A stretch of 64,000 nucleotides of DNA from Bacteroides stercorirosoris (GTDB taxonomy: Bacteria > Bacteroidota > Bacteroidia > Bacteroidales > Bacteroidaceae): positions 46,451 through 110,450 of the forward strand of contig NZ_FQZN01000022.1 of assembly GCF_900142015.1 (NCBI RefSeq), in the 5' to 3' direction. Below are positions 1-7,271 of the stretch, one piece after another. The position numbers and the translations under genes were made by a program. How positions within the stretch are numbered: the first letter of the stretch is position 1; every line of letters begins with the position of its first letter. Under the pieces are notes generated by a model that saw only the letters and a program-made list of their open reading frames with translations, had not been told where the DNA came from and did not search any database.

Positions 1-1
1 A

Positions 2-1006
2 CAGGCCGGTGCTGATGAGATTGTAAATGACATCGAACTTCGCATCTCTGAACTTTTTTCAGAGAAGCTGACTGCTGGCTCTCAGGTGATCACTATAGCC
101 GATGTGGAAGAAGTAATCAATCGCATAGGGAAACCTGAAGAAATGGAGACAGGTACGGAAGAGAATGCTGCTTCCGGAAATACTAAGGGCACTTCCGGTG
201 AAGGTTATGGTTCCGGCTCTTGGAATAGTGATACTAATTCTTCTTACACTTCGACCCGTCGCCGTTTGTATCGCAATCCGGATGATAAAATGCTGGGTGG
301 TGTGATAGGGGGACTTAGTGTTTATTTAGGCTGGGATTCCACCTGGTTCCGTTTGATTCTTGTTTTTTGCGCAATCTTTGGTTTCAAGTTCTTGATTCCT
401 ATCTATATCATTTGCTGGATAGTGATTCCCGAAGCTCGTACGGCGGCTGAAAAACTGAACATGCGCGGCGAAGCTGTTACGGTAGAGAACATTGGAAAGA
501 CCGTGACTGACGGTTTTGAGAGAGTTGCAAATAATGTAAACGATTATGTGCGGTCGGATAAGCCTCGTACTTCTTTGCAAAGAACCGGTGATACGTTATT
601 AATGATTGTCGGTTGGTTCCTGAAGGTTTGTCTGGTTATTGTGGCTATCATTTGCAGTCCGGTACTGTTTGTTTTCGGTATTGTATTTGTAGCTTTGCTC
701 TTTGCCGCTATTGCGGTAGCCATTGGCGGTGGCGCAGCGTTGATGTCTTGGTTCCCGGCTATTGACTTTGTATTACCTACATCTCCTTTGTCAGCCATCG
801 TACTATATATTGCAGGTATCCTCGTAGTGGGTATTCCTCTGGTCAGCCTTGTTTTCGCAATCTTCCGTCCGGTGTTCAATTGGCAGCCCATGGTTTCCGG
901 GTTGAAGTGGACATTACTCATTCTGTGGATTGTCAGTGCTACCATTTTCTTTATCTGCTATACCATGCAAGGATTTACATTCCCGGAATTGCTGATGCGA
1001 GGGTAA
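2..1006 (+). CDS. PspC domain-containing membrane protein (5' end outside window)
   Basis: The reading frame is open to the left edge, so the gene starts upstream; the GTG at 86 is internal, because the residues before it (a helix with ELRISELF) continue the same domain. After a Ser/Gly/Thr-rich linker comes a PspC domain: RRLYRNPDDKMLGGVIGGL followed by a hydrophobic segment and CWIVIPEA. The C-terminal half holds about four more membrane segments. PspC proteins belong to the phage-shock envelope-stress family; in Bacteroides they usually follow a PadR-type regulator gene, which would lie off the window. Envelope-stress role is inferred from the family only. Confidence 0.85.
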   Translation, partial: QAGADEIVNDIELRISELFSEKLTAGSQVITIADVEEVINRIGKPEEMETGTEENAASGNTKGTSGEGYGSGSWNSDTNSSYTSTRRRLYRNPDDKMLGGVIGGLSVYLGWDSTWFRLILVFCAIFGFKFLIPIYIICWIVIPEARTAAEKLNMRGEAVTVENIGKTVTDGFERVANNVNDYVRSDKPRTSLQRTGDTLLMIVGWFLKVCLVIVAIICSPVLFVFGIVFVALLFAAIAVAIGGGAALMSWFPAIDFVLPTSPLSAIVLYIAGILVVGIPLVSLVFAIFRPVFNWQPMVSGLKWTLLILWIVSATIFFICYTMQGFTFPELLMRG

Positions 1007-1132
1007 CAGATTGTTATTTTAGTTTTTCTGGGGGCTTGGAGATGTTCTTAAAAATATCTCCAAGCTATTTTTAGTTAATCATGCGAATCGGGAGTTGGAA
1101 TTAGCTCTTTCTTGTAGGGTTTTGAATATATT

Positions 1133-1207
1133 TTAGACACGGATTACACGGATTACGCTGTTGCAGTATATAAAAACAACAGTGTAATCCGTGTAATCCG
1201 TGTCTTA
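1133..1207. repeat. Inverted repeat with tandem-repeat arms, copy 1
   Basis: Left arm 1133-1163 and right arm 1177-1207 are near-perfect reverse complements. Each arm is two copies of a 10-bp unit of the form ACACGGATT. A 13-nt AT-rich loop separates them. Same architecture as the repeats at 1268, 34153, 52564 and 60558. The 482-bp gap 1007-1488 holds this, the next repeat, and no gene that I can support. Confidence 0.9.
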
Positions 1208-1267
1208 AATCTCATTTATCATTTGCCTCATTACTTTTCGGTTTTGAACGAAGTGATGATTTATTTT

Positions 1268-1361
1268 TTAGACGCGGATGACACGGATGACGCAGATTTT
1301 TTATTTATTGATGTGACAGCGCAGCCTTTAAATCCGTGTCATCCGTGTCATCTGCGTCTAA
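1268..1361. repeat. Inverted repeat with tandem-repeat arms, copy 2
   Basis: Arms 1268-1299 and 1330-1361 are reverse complements with two or three mismatches; the unit here is GGATGACAC, one base off the neighbouring copy. Loop about 30 nt. Only 60 bp from copy 1, yet the two copies differ in unit sequence while each keeps its own arms matched. Confidence 0.9.
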
Positions 1362-1488
1362 GAGATTGAATACATAGGCTAAAATCATTTACCTCATTTC
1401 TGCACCGAAATGAAGCAAACTTTTGATGCGCTTGCCCTGATTGTTTTCTGTAGAATTCATTTTTCCGAAATAAGCAAATAGGGGGCTT

Positions 1489-1902
1489 TTACAGCCCCCT
1501 ATACTCCCTTTCCGCATCGAAGCAAGGACAACGTTTCACGGGATTCAGGTCGTGATGGCTTACAATCAGCGCCCGTGGGAAGATGCGTTTCAGCTCGCGA
1601 AGCAGAGCAAGCAGCGCAGCCTTCTGTTCTAAGGTGCGGGTATCGGCCGGACGGCCTTCAGCATCCAGTCCTCCTTCGTAACAGATGCCGATGGAGTGCC
1701 GGTTGTGATTGAGGCAATGCGCCCCGATTTTTTCCGGTGGACGGCCGCGGTGGATTTCACCGTCACGAGTCACGTAGAAATGATAACCGATGTCGCTGAA
1801 TCCGCGGTGGCGGATGTGGTCGCGGCGGCAATCCTCAAAGCTCAGGCTCACGCCCTGAGGCGTGGCCGAGCAATGGACAATGAGCAAGGTGATCGTTCGC
1901 AT
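1489..1902 (-). CDS. N-acetylmuramoyl-L-alanine amidase (T7 lysozyme-like, Amidase_2)
   Basis: A 137-residue zinc amidase that would cleave the MurNAc to L-Ala bond. The pattern VHCSAT near the N-terminus gives zinc ligand His10; SHHDLNP and KRCPC near the end give His117 and Cys125, spaced as in T7 lysozyme; GICYEGG and the GYHF segment are also typical. The start is the ATG at 1902: the longer frame to 1983 has an unlikely Cys/His/Arg-rich leader that is the out-of-frame shadow of the smalltalk peptide just upstream. No signal peptide is visible. Such amidases stand beside smalltalk and HU-like genes ahead of Bacteroides capsule loci; their physiological role is unclear. Confidence 0.88.
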   Translation of the reverse strand: MRTITLLIVHCSATPQGVSLSFEDCRRDHIRHRGFSDIGYHFYVTRDGEIHRGRPPEKIGAHCLNHNRHSIGICYEGGLDAEGRPADTRTLEQKAALLALLRELKRIFPRALIVSHHDLNPVKRCPCFDAEREYRGL

Positions 1903-1904
1903 AC

Positions 1905-2012
1905 CTATCGGCAAGCTCCCAATCCTAAGGCTCCCGCAATAGCGGTGGCTACGGTGATGATTACTTTGAGGACAATGCCCCACACTGATTTTGACTTTTT
2001 TTCTTCATTCAT
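1905..2012 (-). CDS. Smalltalk protein (35-residue membrane peptide)
   Basis: ATG at 2012, stop TAG at 1905-1907, two bases before the amidase ATG. A charged start (MNEEKKSKS) is followed by one hydrophobic helix, WGIVLKVIITVATAIAGALG, and a terminal CR. This matches the short smalltalk family of Bacteroidales, which is found next to N-acetylmuramoyl-L-alanine amidases. A pairing like that of a small membrane helper and an endolysin is possible but unproven. A second ATG at 2008 is out of frame. Confidence 0.8.
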   Translation of the reverse strand: MNEEKKSKSVWGIVLKVIITVATAIAGALGLGACR

Positions 2013-2069
2013 GGCAGATTGAGATTTAGAAATTAGGAATTAAAAATAAGAAACTGAAAGCGTTGGATT

Positions 2070-2552
2070 CTATCCCAGCGGATTTTCATCCACCCCGCCT
2101 TGGCCTCCCCCTGAGCCGCCTCCGGGTGTGTTGCCGGACGCGCTGCTGTCCACGGTGTACATGGAAGACTCTTTCAACTGTCCTTCCAGGTTAATCTGGG
2201 CATTGCTCAGCTCACCTGTGGCACGGGCGCGGAGCTTCAACCCCTTTACATTATTGGCCAGTGAGAAGTCGGCGGCAGACTGCGCGCCTCCTTTGCTGAT
2301 GATTCCCACGGAGAAGATTGCCAGGTCGTCCATTTTCACATTCTTACCGTCCAGAATCAGTTCCTTGGTGCAGGAAACCATGTCTGTCAGCACTCCCTTG
2401 ATGACACCACTTGAGTAGGGGGTGTTGTGGTTGGACATGTGTTTGGCAAGCTTCTCGATGTCGAAAGTCTCCTCAATCACGGGACGTGCATACCAGAGAC
2501 CTTTCAGCGGGCTGTTCTCGCCCGTCACTTGATACTTTTTGTAACGAATCAT
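2070..2552 (-). CDS. HU-like DNA-binding protein with Gly-rich C-terminal tail
   Basis: A 160-residue protein beginning IRYKKYQV, with EKLAKHMSNHN, a helical segment and a beta region (MDDLAIFSVGIISKGG), as in the HU-like domain family common in Bacteroidales (PF18291-type, longer than the 90-residue classic HU). The last 22 residues are Gly/Ser-rich and disordered. Likely binds DNA, possibly as a nucleoid or locus-specific protein. It heads the leftward set HU, smalltalk, amidase. Upstream, CAAAGGTA at 2621-2628 is a -7 box (TACCTTTG) in the right orientation, but I see no good -33. Confidence 0.85.
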   Translation of the reverse strand: MIRYKKYQVTGENSPLKGLWYARPVIEETFDIEKLAKHMSNHNTPYSSGVIKGVLTDMVSCTKELILDGKNVKMDDLAIFSVGIISKGGAQSAADFSLANNVKGLKLRARATGELSNAQINLEGQLKESSMYTVDSSASGNTPGGGSGGGQGGVDENPLG

Positions 2553-2711
2553 GGATTAATAAATAAATTAAAGATTAATAATTAAAAAATTAAAGATTCA
2601 CTGTGTTGAACTCAACGATGCAAAGGTAATACAGAGCAGATGGGCGTTTTCCGCTTTCGGAGGGTTCTGGTCGGTTCTGGTCGTTTTTAGCCTGTTATTT
2701 ATATCCGTATA

Positions 2712-2743
2712 CTTGATTATGTCATGATTTATGGCTACTTTTG
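2712..2743 (+). promoter_or_regulatory. Bacteroides-type promoter for the DUF4248 gene
   Basis: -33 CTTG (2712-2715), 20-bp spacer, -7 TACTTTTG (2736-2743), 28 bp before the ATG at 2772. Confidence 0.6.
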
Positions 2744-2771
2744 TAGAACTAAAAACACATAAATATCAGAT

Positions 2772-2990
2772 ATGAACTCTTTTGAAATCCGTACCTATGG
2801 GCGTACTGAACTTGCCCTTCTCTATAACCCCGGACTTTGTCCCGACTCTGCCTATCGCAAACTGAAACAGTGGATTGCCCTTTGTCCCGGCTTGCATGAC
2901 GGTCTGGCCGCTTTGGGAATCTCTTCCCGTTCGCGCACCTATACGCCTGCCCAGGTGAGACTGATAGTAGGCGCACTTGGGGAACCTTAA
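2772..2990 (+). CDS. DUF4248 domain-containing protein
   Basis: A 72-residue protein with the DUF4248 pattern: FEIRTYGRTELALLY at the start, SAYRKLKQW in the middle and TPAQVRLIVGALGEP at the end. The family looks like a small helix-turn-helix (one Tyr/Leu-rich helix, a basic helix, a final recognition-like helix), but its function is not known. It is divergent from the HU/smalltalk/amidase genes and has its own promoter at 2712-2743. DUF4248, HU-like, amidase and DUF3987 genes recur together in Bacteroides genomes. Confidence 0.85.
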   Translation: MNSFEIRTYGRTELALLYNPGLCPDSAYRKLKQWIALCPGLHDGLAALGISSRSRTYTPAQVRLIVGALGEP

Positions 2991-3050
2991 AGTTGAGGTC
3001 TGGCGGCGTAAAGCTGAGGTTGGGCGATGCAAAGCTGAGGTTGGTAATGG
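2988..3050. repeat. 21-bp tandem repeat, three units
   Basis: Units start at 2988, 3009 and 3030 and share the core AAAGCTGAGGTTGG (first unit AAAGTTGAGGTCTGG). The array starts at the DUF4248 stop codon. A degenerate continuation TGAGGTTGGTACACTTGG follows. Because 21 bp is seven codons, the opposite strand reads as a heptad NLSFxxP. Confidence 0.8.
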
Positions 3051-3161
3051 TGAGGTTGGTACACTTGGTACAGATGTTCACTTGGCTCTTTTTCCTCACA
3101 CACGTGCGCGCGTATAGAGAGTTGTAAATCTTCATCACTGACTTCTCACCACTACCACTCT

Positions 3162-4961
3162 TTACCGTCTACCCGGTTTTCGATAAGTGCCGTTTCTGTC
3201 CACACTTTCTACCAAACCGTGCTTTTGCAAGCGCTTCAGCCAAGTGGAGGCGGTTTCGTGCTTGATGCCCATCTCTTCGGCTTTCTGCATGAATTCAGCC
3301 CGTTTGAATTCATCTTCCATACATTGCAACAGCGCATCCCGGTCGGCATTTCCCCGTCTGGTCACTTGGGGGGCAGGAAGGAAAGAGAGGATGTGGGTGG
3401 CGTGGCGGTAGAGTTTTTCGGCGAGCGAAAGTACGGCATGGAAATCGTCGGGGGTGATGGCAAGATCCCACAGAGTGACGATATGGTCTTTCAGATTGTC
3501 GGGATTGATAGTGGGATCGGGTGATACATAGGGTGATTGGGTTATCTCCCCTTGCTCCAACGCACGTAGTATTGCCACCACCTCCATGATTCGGCAGATA
3601 TTGATGGCCAGACGTGCCACGCTACTCGACATTTCGCTACCGTTTGCCAGTTCTGAGCGAGTGAACAGTTGGGAGAACAGTTGGTTGAATTCCTTCTTCT
3701 GCTCCTGGGTGAGACGTAGTGTGAAAGTGCCACCCATGACGATGGTCTTTTGTTTTTCTTTCCATTCCAAGCCCAGTGCGGTAAATGTCTTTTCGAGATC
3801 ATTGTCGTTGAGGTCGAACTGGTCTTGCCACTGGTGTATGCCGGGCATATAGTAGAATAGCTCTCGCGAAAACAGTCCGTTTTCGGCAGTGGGTATCAGT
3901 GCTTTCACCTGTTCGGGGGTGCCTGACAGGAGTAAGGAGAGATAACTCTTTTGCACTTCACGGTATTCCTGGTCGGTGCGTCGGTTGTAGGATAACTGGT
4001 CGTGGTCGAAAGCCTTTCGCATGGTGTCGCTCCAGTGTCCGTGTTCCGATCCGATGGCGGTGGATATGGTGTCGGCTTCGTTTTCGCATATCAGGCCTGT
4101 CCCGCCAGAATCTATCAGGTTTTGCAGGATGCCTGTTCCTGTATTGTTTCCGGATATGAGGAACATCTTGTTGGGCGGCATGATGGGAGCTTCGGCTTTT
4201 TTCCGTTCTTTGCCTAAAGCCTCGTATTTTGCTTTTTCGCGCCGGTAGGATTCCATGCTTTCGGCTACCTGCTTTCGGATATCATCGTGAATGGGGGTTA
4301 CCAGCAGGCGTACTAATGATAGTACACCTTTTCCCGATGTGGATGGTGCCACGATAAAATTTTGCAAGCAGGGCGACTTCATTTTTCCTCCGTATGCACA
4401 CTGGACGTGCCGCCCCATACTGGCACCCAGCACTGTGATTGTTCCCAGCAGGAGGACATCTTCTTGGGCGGGGGAGGTGCCGCATTTCAGAATGCGTTCC
4501 AGTGGGTAGGGCCACTTTATGTGTTCGTCGAAAGTTGGCAAGGGCGATATCGGGTCACTGTCCGTTGTGGTGTCATCCTCACATACGCCTGCTTCTTTTT
4601 TGCGCACGCGTGTGTGTGAGGCGGAAGAAGAGGGTGAACCTTGTGTACCAAGTGTACCAACGTCGGATGGAATTTCGGATTGGATTTTGACGCCGCACAG
4701 TTCGGCCAGATGGAAGGCGCTGCCTATGTGCACGTTGTTACGTCCGTTTTTCAGCGCATTGCTGAATAGTTTTCCGGCTGCCTGCGGGTCATACTTTGAC
4801 GACAGGCTGCACAAGGTGAGAAAATCTTGGCGGCCCGCCTCTCCGCAGTCGTTTGCGATGGCAAAAGCGAGTTGTATATACTCTTGATAGGTGGGAGCTA
4901 TGTCTGCTCTCGCATTTCTGACGGCTTCGGTCAGGAGATGCAATGATGATAGTGCGTCCAT
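3162..4961 (-). CDS. DUF3987 helicase/primase-associated protein
   Basis: A 599-residue protein. Residues 20-90 look like a PriCT-2 primase C-terminal domain (TYQEYIQLAFAIAND, KLFSNALKNGR). Residues about 150-560 are the DUF3987 ATPase with Walker A APSTSGKG at 205-212, an acidic strand GLICENEADT, and a Ser-rich SLLLSGTPEQV. The C-terminus (HETASTWLKRLQKHGLVE) is a winged-helix-like segment. A low-complexity Ser/Thr/Asp linker lies at about 105-140. This class resembles plasmid and phage replication primase-helicases, but here no replication origin or integrase is near. It follows the BT4734-like gene by 12 bp, the usual order. Confidence 0.85.
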   Translation of the reverse strand: MDALSSLHLLTEAVRNARADIAPTYQEYIQLAFAIANDCGEAGRQDFLTLCSLSSKYDPQAAGKLFSNALKNGRNNVHIGSAFHLAELCGVKIQSEIPSDVGTLGTQGSPSSSASHTRVRKKEAGVCEDDTTTDSDPISPLPTFDEHIKWPYPLERILKCGTSPAQEDVLLLGTITVLGASMGRHVQCAYGGKMKSPCLQNFIVAPSTSGKGVLSLVRLLVTPIHDDIRKQVAESMESYRREKAKYEALGKERKKAEAPIMPPNKMFLISGNNTGTGILQNLIDSGGTGLICENEADTISTAIGSEHGHWSDTMRKAFDHDQLSYNRRTDQEYREVQKSYLSLLLSGTPEQVKALIPTAENGLFSRELFYYMPGIHQWQDQFDLNDNDLEKTFTALGLEWKEKQKTIVMGGTFTLRLTQEQKKEFNQLFSQLFTRSELANGSEMSSSVARLAINICRIMEVVAILRALEQGEITQSPYVSPDPTINPDNLKDHIVTLWDLAITPDDFHAVLSLAEKLYRHATHILSFLPAPQVTRRGNADRDALLQCMEDEFKRAEFMQKAEEMGIKHETASTWLKRLQKHGLVESVDRNGTYRKPGRR

Positions 4962-4973
4962 TGTATTTATGAT

Positions 4974-5603
4974 TTATAATTTATGATTTGCGATTCTGAT
5001 CAATGCTTTCGGGTCGTGGCATAGGAAGCAGGAGCGTACGAGGTCTTTTCCCGATGTATCCACTCCTTTTTCCGATTGTTGCTGGTCGGTGTCGTACATA
5101 CAGTGTACATAGTTCATGGCCCAGTAGATTCCGTCCGAAGTGTTTTGTCCGGGGATGCAGGGCACAAAGGCCTTCACGCCGCGTCCGGTAGGACTGACGA
5201 ACACTAATGCCGGGCACAGATAAGGATCGTCGAATAATTGTTGGCGCAGTTTTTCGGCCTCTTCGGTGGAATCGAGGTGGTCGATGTCCACAACCATTAG
5301 TCCGGACTGTTCTTCTATGCAGTCGCTCCGCCGGCGGGTGAAGACTCCGCATGGGGTCACGTAGGGCAGTGTCTGCTGCTTCAAGAGGCGGCAGGCGTTG
5401 TCGTCACCCCGCAGTGCGGCGTCGCGTACATCGAGAGTGAGCGCGGCAAGTTTCGCGTTAGCGGTGACCAGTTGGTATACTTCGCTAAGTTCTACTGTGC
5501 GTAGCGGGGTCAGAGTGGCGCTTTTCAGGGTCCTTCCGGTCGCTTTGTCTTTTATTGGTGAGATAGGGGGCATGAATAGCGACATTCTAAAAAAGTTTTC
5601 CAT
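4974..5603 (-). CDS. BT4734/BF3469-like protein (VirE N-terminal domain family)
   Basis: A 209-residue protein with the VirE_N/BT4734 pattern: DIDHLDS (acidic metal-binding-like motif), SPTGRGVKAFV and CMYDTDQQQSEKGVDTSGKDLVRSC-like Cys/Asp-rich end (I give only key residues: Asp, Gly-Arg-Gly, Cys). The motifs recall archaeo-eukaryotic primase-type catalytic cores, so together with the DUF3987 gene it may form a split primase-helicase. Encoded immediately upstream of DUF3987 and probably in the same transcript. Confidence 0.82.
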   Translation of the reverse strand: MENFFRMSLFMPPISPIKDKATGRTLKSATLTPLRTVELSEVYQLVTANAKLAALTLDVRDAALRGDDNACRLLKQQTLPYVTPCGVFTRRRSDCIEEQSGLMVVDIDHLDSTEEAEKLRQQLFDDPYLCPALVFVSPTGRGVKAFVPCIPGQNTSDGIYWAMNYVHCMYDTDQQQSEKGVDTSGKDLVRSCFLCHDPKALIRIANHKL

Positions 5604-5657
5604 TGCGTTGTTTTTAAAATTTTGTGCAAAGGTCGCCTCTTTTTTTTGAGTGAACTA

Positions 5658-6107
5658 TTATGGATTTATTTTCACGTCATATCCATAAGGATCTATGTGT
5701 TCCGTATCTTCCAGCTTTATCACTGCCCACACTTTTCTTAGCTCTGTTCTTATACTGCTTAATTTCAGCGGGATATCTCTTCCATTGTCATGCTTTAATA
5801 TCTCTCCACTTGCGAATAAATGTGCTGCCAAATCGCTGATTGTCTTGATCCCGAGTCCTTTATAAGCTCCTAATTTGAAGGCTCTGAGTGTACTTACGTA
5901 TCTGTAGGTGTTAATTCCAAAATATATCCGTTCAGCCAGCCATTCTTCCTTAATGATGCTGACGTCACTCACTCTTTTTCTACTTAGATTCCTCTGTTCT
6001 ACAATACGATAGGTCTTGTTTCTTTGGTTAGACTCATTAGATTCTTCGTTTTTTTTATACTTTCCATTTTGTTTATATGTTGATTGTTCATTAACTAATA
6101 TTTGCAA
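5658..6107 (-). CDS. Protein of unknown function facing away from the capsule operon
   Basis: I do not recognise this 149-residue protein. It starts with TTG at 6107 (no in-frame ATG follows early, so the start is uncertain). The first 50 residues are polar, Asn/Lys/Glu-rich; the rest is a compact helical domain with AERIYFGINTYRYVS, LGIKTISDLAAHLF and KLSSIRTELRKVW. It lies between the BT4734-like gene and the capsule promoter region. A -7 box TACTTTTG (minus strand, 6129-6122) is just upstream, and the promoter inside the invertible segment currently points at it from 160 bp away. It might be a regulator, but no known DNA-binding motif is clear. Confidence 0.6.
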   Translation of the reverse strand: MQILVNEQSTYKQNGKYKKNEESNESNQRNKTYRIVEQRNLSRKRVSDVSIIKEEWLAERIYFGINTYRYVSTLRAFKLGAYKGLGIKTISDLAAHLFASGEILKHDNGRDIPLKLSSIRTELRKVWAVIKLEDTEHIDPYGYDVKINP

Positions 6108-6249
6108 TGTTGAAAAAAGTACAAAAGTATGAGATAAAGATGAAGGGTGAAAATAGAATATGAAATAAATGAAAAATAAGTCGCTTTTTAGGAAGGTAAA
6201 TGGTTGATGTGTAGTGGATTAATATGTGCTTTTAGGGGTGTTTAAAAAA

Positions 6250-6456
6250 CGTTCGTTTAATGTACGCAAAGATAAGCGTGTTTTTTTAACTGACAAAATG
6301 TTTGATAGAAAATATTTTTGTACCGTCTGTTTTATCTATCTAAGTTGTTGAATATAAGCGATAAAGATTTTATAAAAATATAAGTTAATATCCACTCTTT
6401 TTATGCCTATCTCAATCCTGAGACTTTTAAAAATCTTTACGCATAAAAAACGAACG
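6250..6456. other. Putative invertible promoter segment of the capsule locus (OFF orientation)
   Basis: Arms 6250-6271 and 6435-6456 are inverted repeats, 22 bp each with 17 matching positions, including a perfect CGTTCGTTT core and AAAG end. They enclose 163 bp. The only consensus promoter inside lies at the left arm and points left. Inversion would place its -7 box at about 6432-6439 reading towards upxY. Position (between the upstream module and upxY) and size match the phase-variable capsule promoters known in Bacteroides. No invertase gene is in the window. Confidence 0.72.
6267..6297 (-). promoter_or_regulatory. Leftward Bacteroides promoter inside the invertible segment
   Basis: On the minus strand: -33 TTTG (6297-6294), 19-bp spacer, -7 TATCTTTG (6274-6267), a full consensus match. 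The -7 box overlaps the end of the left inverted repeat. A second, weaker -7-like TATTTTTG on the plus strand (6313-6320) lacks a -33 TTTG at proper distance. Confidence 0.72.
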
Positions 6457-6492
6457 ATTAAAAGATGATATTTCTATTTAACTGGTTCGTTT
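6448..6492. repeat. Third partial copy of the inversion-site core
   Basis: GTTCGTTT at 6485-6492 is the inverse of AAACGAAC at 6448-6455 in the right arm, and so repeats the left-arm core in direct orientation. It lies outside the segment in the presumed upxY leader and could form a hairpin with the right arm or be a decoy recombination site. Confidence 0.5.
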
Positions 6493-6609
6493 ATAGCTTT
6501 TTACCTTCAAGGTAATGAATTACTGCATAAAATCTGTTGGCAAGAAGGACGCAAAGCTTGTCGTATTTTACATAAAGCGTTCGCAAGTGATTGAAACTCA
6601 GTCGTGTGT

Positions 6610-6640
6610 AAGGGTTTCAAAGCCCCAAGAGAACACCCTT
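6610..6640 (+). promoter_or_regulatory. Hairpin in the upxY leader
   Basis: AAGGGT (6610-6615) pairs with ACCCTT (6635-6640), followed by TTTC, 20 bp before the upxY ATG. UpxY proteins are known to act through their own 5' leader; this stem is a candidate pause or terminator structure. Weak by itself. Confidence 0.4.
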
Positions 6641-6659
6641 TTCTGAAATAGCCCCTAAA

Positions 6660-7199
6660 ATGGAAGTGGATAAAGAAACCGAAATATGGTATGCGATGCG
6701 CGCCACCTATCGTAGAGAGCCTGATGCGATGCGTTTGCTTGAAAAGGAGAAGTTAGGTTGTTTCATTCCCATGCAGTATAAGGTTAGCATAAAGAAAGGC
6801 AGGAAAGTCCGGGCTTTGGTTCCTGTCGTCCATAATCTGCTATTTGTCCATGCCCGTCCTTCGGATGTGAAGCGCGTGAAGTCTCAGGTTAGTTACCTGC
6901 AATACATCACTGATACCCGCAGCGGACAGAAGATTATTATCTCCGACAGTGAGATGCAGCGCTTTATTGCTGTGGCTGGTACTTACAATGACCATCTCAT
7001 GTATTTCCAACCTGATGAACTGAATTTGTCCAAGGGTACGAAAGTCCGTATCACGGGCGGTGACTTCGAAGGCCAGGAAGGCATTTTCTTGAAAGTGAAA
7101 GGGGCTCGCGATCGTCGTGTGGTTATCGAAATACAAGGTGTTATTGCCGTTGCGCTTGCTACCATTCATCCTGATCTTATAGAAGTAATCAATAATTGA
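6660..7199 (+). CDS. upxY: UpxY family transcription antiterminator (NusG-like)
   Basis: A 179-residue NusG paralogue. An NGN domain (residues about 8-110) opens with WYAMRATYRREPDAM and contains FVHARPSD; a KOW domain (about 125-158) contains GTKVRITGGDFEGQEG. Known UpxY proteins of Bacteroides fragilis prevent premature termination in the leader of their own capsule operon, each being locus-specific. It is the first gene rightwards of the invertible promoter and is followed 72 bp later by upxZ, the classical arrangement. Expected to act on nascent transcripts in the cytoplasm. Confidence 0.93.
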   Translation: MEVDKETEIWYAMRATYRREPDAMRLLEKEKLGCFIPMQYKVSIKKGRKVRALVPVVHNLLFVHARPSDVKRVKSQVSYLQYITDTRSGQKIIISDSEMQRFIAVAGTYNDHLMYFQPDELNLSKGTKVRITGGDFEGQEGIFLKVKGARDRRVVIEIQGVIAVALATIHPDLIEVINN

Positions 7200-7271
7200 C
7201 AGTAGATAAGTCTTTCACAAGTCATCGACAGTCGATTAATCATAAATCTGAAATCATAAATTAAAATAATT

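Noticed and set aside
2749..3138. 129-codon minus-strand frame over DUF4248
   Set aside because: Overlaps DUF4248 entirely and its only feature is the 21-bp repeat; kept only as a finding.
6313..6320. TATTTTTG as a rightward capsule promoter
   Set aside because: No TTTG-like -33 at 19-21 bp; the nearest TTTG (6301) is only 8 bp away.
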